A stretch of 64,000 nucleotides of DNA from Aquimarina spinulae (GTDB taxonomy: Bacteria > Bacteroidota > Bacteroidia > Flavobacteriales > Flavobacteriaceae): NCBI RefSeq assembly GCF_943373825.1, contig NZ_CALSBP010000001.1, forward strand, positions 310,001 through 374,000. Direction: 5' to 3'. Positions 16,575 through 25,067 of this stretch are shown here, piece after piece. The notes under the pieces were generated by a model that saw nothing but the letters and a program-made list of their open reading frames with translations, was not told the DNA's origin and did no database searches. The translations under genes were made by a program, and so were the position numbers. Positions within the stretch are counted from its first letter, which is position 1. Each line of letters opens with the position of its first letter.

Positions 16575-18944
16575 ATGAAAATCATAACTACATTTTTAAT
16601 CGCTTTTATTTGTTCAATTAGTTTTGGACAGACTTTTACAGGAAAAATAATCGATAAACAAAACCAACCTATTCTATTTGCCAATGTGGTTGCAAAAAGC
16701 GCAACTGATAATGCACTAATTAATGGGGTGATTTCTGATGAAAATGGAGAGTTTTCTATCGAGCCAAAGAAAGAAAATATATATATAGAAATTAGTTTTG
16801 TTGGATTTACCACCAAAAAAATAAACCCTACTCAATCTAATATCGGAACAATCGTTTTAGAAGAAGAAGGACAACAACTACAAGAAGTTGTAATTACAGC
16901 ACGTAAAAAGCTTATTCAACAAAAAGTAGATAGATTAGTTTTTAACGTAGAAAATACAGTTGCTGGCACTGGTGGAAACGCACTCGACGCATTAAAAGCC
17001 ACACCAAGCGTAAATATTGATACCGACAAAATAAAAATTGTTGGCAAAGGAACTGTAAAAGTAATGGTTAATGATAGAATTGTACAATTATCAGGTAATG
17101 AACTAACGGCTTATTTAAACAGCATTGCATCCGATGATATTAAAGATATTGAAGTTATTACAACACCTCCATCGAAATATGATGCAGAAGGCAATAGTGG
17201 ACTTATTAATATTGTTCTAAAAAAATCAAAAGAAAATAGCTGGAATAATCAAATAAGAACTTCTTACACGCAAGCAACATATCCGTTATTTAATTTTGGA
17301 AACACATTTAACTACAATAAAAACAAAGTAAGTCTAATTGCTTCGTTAAATGGAACTAAAGGACATACAGCACAATTTAATCAATTCGATATTATTTACC
17401 CATCGGCTTCAACCGTATCAAATCTTGATATGAAAAATAAAGAAAGTATGATTTCAGGTAGGCTGGGTTTAGATTACAATTTAACAAATAACGCTACTGT
17501 CGGAATTTTATACACAGGTTTGTCTGAAGATAAAGGTATAAACGATGGTGGAAGAACACTGACAAATGATGGCAATGGAACATACACTATTAATGAAGGT
17601 AACGCCCAGACAACAAACAAAAATCACTCAATTAATGCTCATTACATTCAAAAATTAGATACGCTTGGTAGAAAATTATCTATTGATGTTGATTACTTTA
17701 ATTTCAATAATTCTTCTAATAGAGGTTTTAGCAGTGAACAATTTATTACAAACCAAAGCTATTTTGAAGCAAAAAATAGCACCAATCAAAACATTAAAAA
17801 TTATAGCGGAAGAATAGATATGGAACACCCAAGCAAATGGGCTAATTTTTCTTACGGAGTTAAAACCACAATTACAAAAACAGATAGCGATGTAGCATTT
17901 TACAATACCACTACAGGTACACCAATTTTTGATCCAACCCAAAGTAATGAGTTTATGTATTCTGAAAATATTAATGCAATATATGCAGATATGTCTAAAC
18001 CATTAGGTGAAAAATGGCAAACAAAAATCGGACTTCGTTTTGAAAACACTCGAACAAAAGGAGTTTCAGAAACAAACAATCAAACCGATATCAATTCGTA
18101 TAACAAACTATTTCCATCTGTATTTTTAGGGTATAATCCTAGTAGAAAAAATATGTTTAATTTAAGTTATAGCAGAAGAATTCAACGTCCTAGTTTTGAA
18201 CGTTTAAATCCGTTTCGATTTTACATTAACCCTATTTCGTATCAAGAAGGAAACCCGTTTTTAAAACCACAAATTTCTGAGAATTTAGAATTAAAGCACA
18301 TTTACAAAGGAAAACTCATCAGTAAAGCGTTTGTAAGTTATGTAGATAATGGATATTTCAACATTATTAAAGCAGAAGATGGAGCGCAACAACGAATAGT
18401 AGTAACATTTGACAATTTTTATACAGCTTATAATTACGGGTTAACTGAAACGTTCATATACAATCCAACAAAATGGTGGAATACGACAACCCAAGCAACC
18501 ATATCAAAAATGGATACACAATACAAAGACGGGTTTAATTTAGACGCAGAATTAGTAAGTGGATGGAATTTTCAATTGTATAACAGAAATACATTCCATT
18601 TAAACGAAGCAAAAACAATACAAGCAGAAACCACGCTTATTTATGCCTCGCCACAAAAATTGATGTATTTTTCAATATCTGAAATGGTGAGTCTAGACCT
18701 GGGATTAAAATTTTCGTTACTAGACAAAAAACTAAATTGTACAGTAGCCGTAAACGATATTTTAAAGCGTAAGGCAACGAGTGTAAACACCAAAACTAAC
18801 GGAATAGACCAAACATACTATAATTATTTCGATACCCGAAGTGTGAAGATTGGTCTAAACTATAGCTTTGGTAACAAAAAAATAAAAGTTAAGCAACGTA
18901 ATTCTGGAAACGAAGAAGAGCAAAACAGAGCAAAAACTAATTAA
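16575..18944 (+). CDS. Outer-membrane beta-barrel receptor (CarboxypepD_reg plus OMP_b-brl type)
   Basis: A 789-residue protein with a signal peptide (ending FGQTFTG). A CarboxypepD_reg-like beta-sandwich covers about residues 20-95 (GKIIDKQNQPILFANVV, SFVGFTTKKI). A plug-like region follows (LQEVVITARKKLIQQKVDRL, GGNALDALKATPSVNIDTD), then a long beta-barrel rich in aromatic strands (YSRRIQRPSFERLNPF). This is the PF14905-type TonB-receptor relative. A strong terminator follows at 18948-18994. A LytS/LytTR pair lies directly downstream and may act on it, though the ligand is unknown. Confidence 0.85.
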   Translation: MKIITTFLIAFICSISFGQTFTGKIIDKQNQPILFANVVAKSATDNALINGVISDENGEFSIEPKKENIYIEISFVGFTTKKINPTQSNIGTIVLEEEGQQLQEVVITARKKLIQQKVDRLVFNVENTVAGTGGNALDALKATPSVNIDTDKIKIVGKGTVKVMVNDRIVQLSGNELTAYLNSIASDDIKDIEVITTPPSKYDAEGNSGLINIVLKKSKENSWNNQIRTSYTQATYPLFNFGNTFNYNKNKVSLIASLNGTKGHTAQFNQFDIIYPSASTVSNLDMKNKESMISGRLGLDYNLTNNATVGILYTGLSEDKGINDGGRTLTNDGNGTYTINEGNAQTTNKNHSINAHYIQKLDTLGRKLSIDVDYFNFNNSSNRGFSSEQFITNQSYFEAKNSTNQNIKNYSGRIDMEHPSKWANFSYGVKTTITKTDSDVAFYNTTTGTPIFDPTQSNEFMYSENINAIYADMSKPLGEKWQTKIGLRFENTRTKGVSETNNQTDINSYNKLFPSVFLGYNPSRKNMFNLSYSRRIQRPSFERLNPFRFYINPISYQEGNPFLKPQISENLELKHIYKGKLISKAFVSYVDNGYFNIIKAEDGAQQRIVVTFDNFYTAYNYGLTETFIYNPTKWWNTTTQATISKMDTQYKDGFNLDAELVSGWNFQLYNRNTFHLNEAKTIQAETTLIYASPQKLMYFSISEMVSLDLGLKFSLLDKKLNCTVAVNDILKRKATSVNTKTNGIDQTYYNYFDTRSVKIGLNYSFGNKKIKVKQRNSGNEEEQNRAKTN

Positions 18945-18947
18945 TCG

Positions 18948-18994
18948 AAAAAAAAGCTGTTTAAAGAATTTGACATTTTAAACAGCTTTTTTTT
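18948..18994 (+). terminator. Rho-independent terminator
   Basis: A-rich arm with GCTGTTTAAA (18956-18965) pairs with TTTAAACAGC (18977-18986), followed by a run of eight T. It lies 4 nt after the receptor stop codon. Confidence 0.85.
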
Positions 18995-19034
18995 AGCGTA
19001 AAAATGTATTTTGTACATCTAAAATTACAAAGCA

Positions 19035-20063
19035 GTGAAGGTTTTCAATCAAAAAATAAATCTAAAACAAGTTTTAATAGTCATTGTACTATTGTTACTA
19101 GGGAATGCTGGTAAAATTTATCTTTTACATAGCGTGCGAACTAAAAGTGATATTAATTTTTATGACTATTTCGACCACGTTTCTGTTTTTCTATTCTCTG
19201 CAGTTTCGGTAATATCAGTACTAGTTTCTTGGAAAGTCATTAATAGAGTAGATACGACAAATACAATTCTAAAATTTGTAAAGGTTTATATTTTGTCTTT
19301 TTTATTATTTGTTATTGCAGGTGTTATTATTGATTATGTTCTTTTGGGTATTGTAATGAACAATAATGAATATGATTTTATGATTAGATTTATAAACACG
19401 ATGTCAGTTGCTTTTATACTTGTTGATATTTTTGCACTTACTTCAGCATTTTTATATTTCAGACAATCTCAAAAAACCACATTAGAATTAGAGCAAACCG
19501 AAAAAGAAAAAGCAACGTTACAATCGCAAATGCTACAAAAGAATTTAGAACCTCATTTTTTATTCAATAATTTGAGTGTTTTATCAGGATTAGCAAGAAA
19601 AAAACCGGAGCAAATAGAAAGTTTTATCGATGATTTTTCTGATGTATATCGCTACTATTTAAAACATGGAAAAAAACAATTGGTCGAGTTGAAAGATGAA
19701 CTTTCATTCTTGAAAAATTATATGAATTTAATGGAAAAACGCTTCGGAAATGCTTATCAAATTGAAAATAGTATCGAAAACACAAACGGATTTATAATTC
19801 CGTGTTCATTACAACTATGCATAGAAAATGCAATAAAACACAATAAAGGGAGTGAAAAAAATCCGCTGTTAATTTCGCTTTCGCGGAAAGAGGATACAAT
19901 TGTGATAAAAAACAAACTAAATAAAGTAGATTTTACACTCGGAACAGGAACGGGAAATGATTATTTAAAACGTCAATATCAAATCAATTTTAACAAAGCC
20001 GTTATTTTTACGGAAACTGATACTGAATTTATTGCTGAAATCCCGCTAATTTTTGAAATATGA
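19035..20063 (+). CDS. LytS/YehU-type sensor histidine kinase
   Basis: A 342-residue histidine kinase of the His_kinase (PF06580) class. Four hydrophobic segments fill residues about 10-145 (no extracytoplasmic loop large enough to be a domain), then a short coiled coil (LELEQTEKEKATLQSQMLQK). The phosphoacceptor is His174 in EPHFLFNNL. The N-box is LCIENAIKHN and the glycine-rich box GTGTGNDYL. The start is a GTG (19035); no ATG lies near. Its end overlaps the LytTR gene by 4 bases, so the two proteins are translationally coupled partners. Confidence 0.92.
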   Translation: MKVFNQKINLKQVLIVIVLLLLGNAGKIYLLHSVRTKSDINFYDYFDHVSVFLFSAVSVISVLVSWKVINRVDTTNTILKFVKVYILSFLLFVIAGVIIDYVLLGIVMNNNEYDFMIRFINTMSVAFILVDIFALTSAFLYFRQSQKTTLELEQTEKEKATLQSQMLQKNLEPHFLFNNLSVLSGLARKKPEQIESFIDDFSDVYRYYLKHGKKQLVELKDELSFLKNYMNLMEKRFGNAYQIENSIENTNGFIIPCSLQLCIENAIKHNKGSEKNPLLISLSRKEDTIVIKNKLNKVDFTLGTGTGNDYLKRQYQINFNKAVIFTETDTEFIAEIPLIFEI

Positions 20064-20803
20064 AAGTACTAATCATAGAAGACGAAGCCATAAATATTGA
20101 AATCATTTCAGACCATATACTTCGATACAATGACAACATCGAAATTGTAGTTTCATTACAAAGCAAAGAAGAAGTTGAAAAATGGTATCAAACCAATGAA
20201 CAAGTAGATTTAGTGTTTTCTGATATTGAATTGTTAGACGGAAATGTGTTTTCTCTATTGAAAACCAACATTATAAAATCCCCAATTATTTTTACAACCG
20301 CTTACAACACTTTTTACCAAGATGCTTTCGATGTAAGCGGAATAGCTTATTTACTAAAACCCATTAGCTATACCAAGTTTTGTAAAGCAATGGAAAAGTT
20401 TGAAAGCCTACAAAAGAAAGAGATTGATTGGAAGAAAATATCAGAAACCATTCACGAATTAAACAACAGTTACAAAGAACGCATCATCATAAAAACCAAA
20501 ACAGAAATAAAAATTTTAAGCACAAAAAATACGGGAGCAATTTTATCTAATTCAGGAAAATGCATCGCGATTGATGAAAATGGAAAAGAAAATGAATTTC
20601 GCTATAAGTTATCTGATTTAATAAAAGAGTTAAACCCAAAAGAGTTTTTTCAAATTAATCGTGGTGAAATCGTAAATATCAATTTCATCGAAAAAATTGA
20701 GCCTTACTTTGGAGACAGATTAGCAATTTCAATCAAAAACTACAAACAGCATTTAATTACAAGCGCATCTGCAACAAGCGAATTTAGAAAATGGATTGGG
20801 TAA
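20060..20803 (+). CDS. LytTR family response regulator
   Basis: A 247-residue regulator: receiver domain at residues 1-120 with acidic pocket EDE (7-9), phospho-acceptor Asp55 in FSDIELLDG, conserved Thr in FTTAYN and Lys in LLKPIS. A LytTR DNA-binding domain occupies about 140-245 (IIIKTKTEIKIL, FFQINRGEIVNINFIEKIEP). The start ATG overlaps the stop of the kinase gene (ATGA). It is the cognate regulator of that kinase. Direct targets are unknown; the upstream receptor gene is an obvious candidate. Confidence 0.93.
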   Translation: MKVLIIEDEAINIEIISDHILRYNDNIEIVVSLQSKEEVEKWYQTNEQVDLVFSDIELLDGNVFSLLKTNIIKSPIIFTTAYNTFYQDAFDVSGIAYLLKPISYTKFCKAMEKFESLQKKEIDWKKISETIHELNNSYKERIIIKTKTEIKILSTKNTGAILSNSGKCIAIDENGKENEFRYKLSDLIKELNPKEFFQINRGEIVNINFIEKIEPYFGDRLAISIKNYKQHLITSASATSEFRKWIG

Positions 20804-20894
20804 AAAAGCTAGCAACTCCAGAGCTTGCAATTCCTGAAAAGCAGGAAAACCCTTTCAGTAGAATAGAAAATTAAAAAAGTTAAAATTTTCAAAG

Positions 20895-20940
20895 CGACTA
20901 AAGAAATCTAATCACAATTGTGATTGGGTTTCTTTAGTCG
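20895..20940. terminator. Long convergent hairpin
   Basis: CGACTAAAGAAA pairs with TTTCTTTAGTCG, and inside them AATCACAATTGTGATT is itself a perfect palindrome, broken only by a 3-nt mismatch on each side. It lies between convergent genes and could end both transcripts, although the T-run is modest. Confidence 0.55.
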
Positions 20941-21009
20941 GGGTGGAAGAATGTTATCTAACTATACTATGTTTTAAAAAATCAAATAGTTATATATTGT
21001 TAGATTCAC

Positions 21010-21029
21010 TTGGAAACCGAATAGGTAAC
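21010..21029. repeat. Left flanking repeat of the relic island (att-like)
   Basis: TTGGAAACCGAATAGGTAAC differs by one base from 28660-28679, which lies next to the integrase fragment and tRNA-Pro(TGG). Same orientation, 7.65 kb apart. It contains GGTAAC-like half-sites, as expected of a recombination core. Confidence 0.5.
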
Positions 21030-21177
21030 TTGTATAATAAGAACTTTTGTTTTCATTTTTTTAAATCTATGCAAGTTGTCCTTTATATAAAAAGTGTAAT
21101 TTTTTAAAAACACAAACCTTGAGTATTCTCATATACAATGATAAATGATATAGGGATTTAAATTAAATAAAAAGATT

Positions 21178-21939
21178 TTAGTCAACAAATTTTGAGATTA
21201 TAGAACTTAATGTATTCAAATGTTCTTGTTTATTTAAATAGTCATCAATTTTTGTATTTCCCATGTCTTGAACTCTATATTCTGGAAGTTTGTCATTAAA
21301 CATTAGATAAACGAATTTATCAACTATACGTTCTTTATTGCCATGAGAAAGTTTATATTTCTGTACAATTGAGTACTCCATTCCCATATGTGTAATTTCG
21401 TGAATTATTGTGTTGGCAGGATTCTTATAATTCATAAAGCTTCCTTCTTTGTTAGTCAATAAAGTTATTGTTCCATTTTCTGGGTCATAACTCCCCCCTG
21501 TTCCATAGAGAGTGAATGTAATTTTGTATTTATCAAATGTATTGAAGTCCCAATCCCATTGATTTTTGGTTGAATCTATTTCATAGACAAGTTTATTGAT
21601 AAGATCATGCTGGTTTTTTACTTTTTGAATTGCCTTCTCGTAATCCTCATGATTAAAAATTTCAGTCTCTACTAGATTATAAATTGTTGAGAAGTCTTCA
21701 TTTCCAAAAGTCCCATTTTTAGATTTTATTATTAAAGAATCAATTAGAGGTTTTTTTGGAAGATTAATTGTATACCCTTGCTTTTCAAGAAAAGAAAAAT
21801 CATTAATTGTTCTCCAAATTGATATCACTTCTTGTTCTACGGTTGGTTGAACTATTTCAATTCGAGACATTTGAGTTTGCAACTTACAACTTAAGTTGGT
21901 TATTGAAAAAACAACAAGTAATAAGTTGATTAACTTCAT
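21178..21939 (-). CDS. Putative zinc metalloprotease lipoprotein
   Basis: A 253-residue lipoprotein: signal sequence with lipobox ending NLSC. The C-terminal half holds a zincin motif HEITHMGME (HExxH) with a downstream helix containing Glu and Asp residues that could give the third ligand. NTIIHEITHM preceded by GSYDPENGTITLLTN resembles small M-type peptidases that put a beta-strand before the active helix. The start at 21939 (MKLINLL) is preferred to 21948. It is the last gene of the five-gene hydrolase operon on the minus strand. The target is unknown. Confidence 0.65.
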   Translation of the reverse strand: MKLINLLLVVFSITNLSCKLQTQMSRIEIVQPTVEQEVISIWRTINDFSFLEKQGYTINLPKKPLIDSLIIKSKNGTFGNEDFSTIYNLVETEIFNHEDYEKAIQKVKNQHDLINKLVYEIDSTKNQWDWDFNTFDKYKITFTLYGTGGSYDPENGTITLLTNKEGSFMNYKNPANTIIHEITHMGMEYSIVQKYKLSHGNKERIVDKFVYLMFNDKLPEYRVQDMGNTKIDDYLNKQEHLNTLSSIISKFVD

Positions 21940-21983
21940 TTTGTACATTTTGGTTTAGCACTTCATTGTGTGTAGATTATTTA

Positions 21984-23000
21984 TCAATTTTTAGTTACCC
22001 ATTCTAAAGCAAAGTCATTGACTTCATCCAAATGGTCAATCCATTCTTTTTTACCTGATTTATCAGTCTTGGTCTCCATAAAATAATGGTCGTAGTTTGG
22101 ATATACTTTATATGTTAAATTGTCTTTTCCTTTTCTTAAGAACTCAAGTTTTGCGTAATCCATATTCAAGATACTATGAAGGTCAGTTCCTCCTGCTACA
22201 TAAAGAATTGGGAGGTCAAGTTTCAACATGTTTTCAATTGGGGAGTTTAACGTGAAACTACTCCACTTGAGATAAGATTCTCCAAACCACTCTTTGGTTG
22301 TAGATTTTGGAGTTCTGTATATTTTTTCAAACTCGGTATATAGAGAATCGATATTTGACTGTGCTTCTTCATTTGATTTTTGTCCACTTAAAGCGAGGAA
22401 CCTTTCCATTAATATAAAGTCATACAGATGGTTAAGCGAATTACCCGCCATGGAAATCACATGAGTAACATTTTTATTTTTTAATGCTACCGCTGGGGCT
22501 ACCTGAGAACCTTCTGAATGGCCCCAAACAATAACTATCGAACTATCGACATTTAGTTTATCTAATACGTCATTGATGACCTTGTCTGCAGAATTTGCTC
22601 TCCAATTCAGACTGTACTTCTCGCTATATCCTTTACGCAAAGGATATTGTATTCTGCCTGACGGAGCTATTTCGAGATTGTCAACAAAAGGTGTATTTGG
22701 TTTACTAATAAGAACAATATGATATTCATTACTCATAGAATTAACATTTAAAGTAATACCACTGGAATATCTCCCATTTGGTTTTAAATAATACAAAGGG
22801 AAATTTGTAGACCCTTGCAGATAAACGATTAAAGGCTTTTTTTTAGTGATATTATTTTTATAAACATGATAATCAATTTTTCCTAAACCGTTGTCATTAA
22901 TACTTATGGTTTTCCAATTTTTAGTGATACTCTCATGTTGTGCATAGGTCGTTTTTGAGAGAATTAATACTAGAATAAAAACATAAAAAGTTTTTTTCAT
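21984..23000 (-). CDS. Secreted alpha/beta hydrolase
   Basis: A 338-residue protein with a signal peptide (ending TTYAQ). The alpha/beta hydrolase landmarks are the strand-loop PLIVYLQGSTNFP, a nucleophile elbow GHSEGS, an acid strand LDLPILYVAGGTDLH, and a late histidine in YPNYDHYF. It is most likely a periplasmic esterase or peptidase-like enzyme of the dienelactone/BAAT-like type. It is gene 4 of the operon, 20 nt behind the serine hydrolase gene. Confidence 0.8.
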   Translation of the reverse strand: MKKTFYVFILVLILSKTTYAQHESITKNWKTISINDNGLGKIDYHVYKNNITKKKPLIVYLQGSTNFPLYYLKPNGRYSSGITLNVNSMSNEYHIVLISKPNTPFVDNLEIAPSGRIQYPLRKGYSEKYSLNWRANSADKVINDVLDKLNVDSSIVIVWGHSEGSQVAPAVALKNKNVTHVISMAGNSLNHLYDFILMERFLALSGQKSNEEAQSNIDSLYTEFEKIYRTPKSTTKEWFGESYLKWSSFTLNSPIENMLKLDLPILYVAGGTDLHSILNMDYAKLEFLRKGKDNLTYKVYPNYDHYFMETKTDKSGKKEWIDHLDEVNDFALEWVTKN

Positions 23001-23020
23001 GAATGTTTATTTTGGTTTAA

Positions 23021-24127
23021 CTAATTAGTTAAAAGAAATTTAAGTAAATTCATTTGAAACTTATTTCTATTTTCTGAATTGGTAAAAAACACATAACCTA
23101 CTTTTTTTTCTAGATTAAACATATAAAGTGCTGTATTGCTTAAGTTATCACCTCCATGAGAATAGTTAGTGCCATAATCAGATTCTTCTATGGCAATTCC
23201 TAATCCATATTTCTGTTCTTTTGATCTTTTAGTTGCTAATTTCCTTGATTGTATTTTTAATAGCTCGTTACGATTTTTTTCTGATACAATTTTGGCGTTC
23301 ATAAGGGCTATTACAAAATTTGAAAATTCTTTAGATTCTGTTTGCAAGCTAGCTGATGCCTTAAAATTGGGGTCTTTTGCATTGCTACTGTAACCTTTAT
23401 TTAGTTTACCTTTAAAATGACCATTAACACGATGCTTTTCTATGTAGTCATTCCAAACAAAACTAGAGTTTTTCATTGCTAGAGGTTGAAAAACGGCTAC
23501 TTTGATTAAATCTTGTAGTTCATTTTTTTCAACTCCTTTTAGATAAGCAATTACCTTGGCCAAATATTCATATCCTTCTCCTGAATATTGAAATTTAGTT
23601 CCTGGTTCAAATTGTATCGCAAGCTTACCTTTTGGATTATAATTTCCTTGATTATCTAAATATCTCCAATTAGGAAACCCACTAGTATGTGATAATACCA
23701 TTCTAGCTGTTATTAATTTATAGCGCTCATCATAAGCAATATCAGGATACTCCATGTAGGTATATAATGGTGTATCCAAATCAAGAATATTATCATCTAC
23801 CATTTTCATAACAAAAAAACTAAATACTGTTTTAGACATAGAGGCAGCGTCAAACATTGTAGAACTATCTACTGTTTCTTTGGTCTCCATGTTTTTAACT
23901 CCCAACGCATTGTGATATACTATCTTATCATCATTAACAAAAGCTATAGACAGTCCTGGTATATTTAACGAGTCCATTTGCTTTTTTATAAAAGTATCCA
24001 TTTTAGACTTAGAAATGTGATTGCCATTAAAAGATCGAATAAAAGTTTCTGACTCTGTCTTTTGATTGGTTGTGGACGAGAATAATGTAATGCTCAACAC
24101 TAGTATGTATACTATTTTAGTGTTCAT
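23021..24127 (-). CDS. Serine hydrolase, class C beta-lactamase/penicillin-binding fold
   Basis: A 368-residue exported serine hydrolase. The SxxK motif is SMSKTVFSFF (within DAASMSKT). The second motif, usually YxN, reads YSGEGYEYL, so Asn is replaced by Gly. The third motif region is HGGD in YSHGGDNLSN. It may be an esterase or D-aminopeptidase-like enzyme rather than a true beta-lactamase. It is gene 3 of the operon, with a paralogue of the same fold (25068) two genes upstream. Confidence 0.8.
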   Translation of the reverse strand: MNTKIVYILVLSITLFSSTTNQKTESETFIRSFNGNHISKSKMDTFIKKQMDSLNIPGLSIAFVNDDKIVYHNALGVKNMETKETVDSSTMFDAASMSKTVFSFFVMKMVDDNILDLDTPLYTYMEYPDIAYDERYKLITARMVLSHTSGFPNWRYLDNQGNYNPKGKLAIQFEPGTKFQYSGEGYEYLAKVIAYLKGVEKNELQDLIKVAVFQPLAMKNSSFVWNDYIEKHRVNGHFKGKLNKGYSSNAKDPNFKASASLQTESKEFSNFVIALMNAKIVSEKNRNELLKIQSRKLATKRSKEQKYGLGIAIEESDYGTNYSHGGDNLSNTALYMFNLEKKVGYVFFTNSENRNKFQMNLLKFLLTN

Positions 24128-24163
24128 TTGATTTAGTTTTTTTAAAGACCTAATATTTTATCG

Positions 24164-25036
24164 TTATTGGATGTATTTGTGTTTTTTTAAAAAGATATCC
24201 ATTTTCTTTTGAGCATCAAGTCTGATTTTTTCATCAGGGTTTGGCCATCCATCGTCAGGTTCTGATGAAGGTGTAAATAAGTGTCCTACTCCATCATATA
24301 TAATCAATTCACATTCATTAGAATGTTTATCCATATTTTTCTTAAACAGTTCAGAACCTTTCAGTGGAGTTACAGTATCGTCTCTTCCAATTACGATTAT
24401 TGTTGGCGGAGTCTTTTTAGATACAAATTCTGCTGGAGAAATATTCTCTACATTGATTTTATCAAGTAATCTTTTTTGAAAATTTTGATATTGAAGCAAA
24501 GAAAGTGCTGGGGATTTTAAAAGTAATAAATTGGGCGCACTAGATATTTCTTCATTAGAAGCATTTAAGTTATCAAAAACAGCTGAACATGCAGCAAGAT
24601 GAGCACCTGCAGACCAACCATAAGCCGCTATTTTATTTTTATGAATAGAAAATTCAGTTGCGTTTTTTCGAACCCATCTTATAGCACGTTGTGCATCTAG
24701 TACTGATTCATACGGGGTAATATTTTTATCTAAATTTTGCAGCCTGTATTGTACAGAAAAGGCTACAATACCTTTGCTTGCGTAATGTTTAGCACTACTA
24801 AACCCCCAAGCAGCTTCTCCCATAGACCATCCACCCCCATGAAATATTACAATGGCAGGATATTCCTTATCAGAATTAAAATCTGAAGGAAGAATACGAT
24901 AGATTTTTAATTGTTCTTTATTGTCGTAAATAAACTCCTCTATTTTTAAAGAATCCGATTTTAGTTGTGCACTTGCTACAAAGCAAAAAAGAAAACTAGC
25001 GATGTAGAAAAATACTTTTGTTTTTAAAACTTCCAT
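24164..25036 (-). CDS. Secreted carboxylesterase (alpha/beta hydrolase)
   Basis: An esterase of the HSL/BD-FAE-like group: signal peptide ending VASAQ, oxyanion motif HGGGWSMGE, nucleophile elbow GWSAGAHLAACS, acid in VIGRDDTVTP, and histidine in GVGHLFTP. The likely start is ATG 25036 (MEVLKTKVFF); the longer frame from 25066 would abut the preceding gene's stop. It is gene 2 of the operon. Probable periplasmic acyl-esterase, perhaps on carbohydrates or a xenobiotic; the substrate is not decided. Confidence 0.85.
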   Translation of the reverse strand: MEVLKTKVFFYIASFLFCFVASAQLKSDSLKIEEFIYDNKEQLKIYRILPSDFNSDKEYPAIVIFHGGGWSMGEAAWGFSSAKHYASKGIVAFSVQYRLQNLDKNITPYESVLDAQRAIRWVRKNATEFSIHKNKIAAYGWSAGAHLAACSAVFDNLNASNEEISSAPNLLLLKSPALSLLQYQNFQKRLLDKINVENISPAEFVSKKTPPTIIVIGRDDTVTPLKGSELFKKNMDKHSNECELIIYDGVGHLFTPSSEPDDGWPNPDEKIRLDAQKKMDIFLKKHKYIQ

Positions 25037-25067
25037 GATGTTAGAATTTTGATTAAAATAATGCATG

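Larger units (their letters stand above)
20804..21177. other. Convergent gap holding a hairpin and the left island repeat
   Basis: Between the LytTR gene and the minus-strand metalloprotease gene. It contains a 46-bp imperfect palindrome (20895-20940) and the 20-bp sequence TTGGAAACCGAATAGGTAAC (21010-21029) that recurs at 28660. Otherwise AT-rich with nothing coding. Confidence 0.5.

Noticed and set aside
20936..20946. GTCGGGGTGG matching the 3' end of the tRNA-Pro(TGG) gene at 28783
   Set aside because: Only 11 bases agree and the order relative to the flanking repeats differs at the two ends; taken as chance, so not used as an att site.
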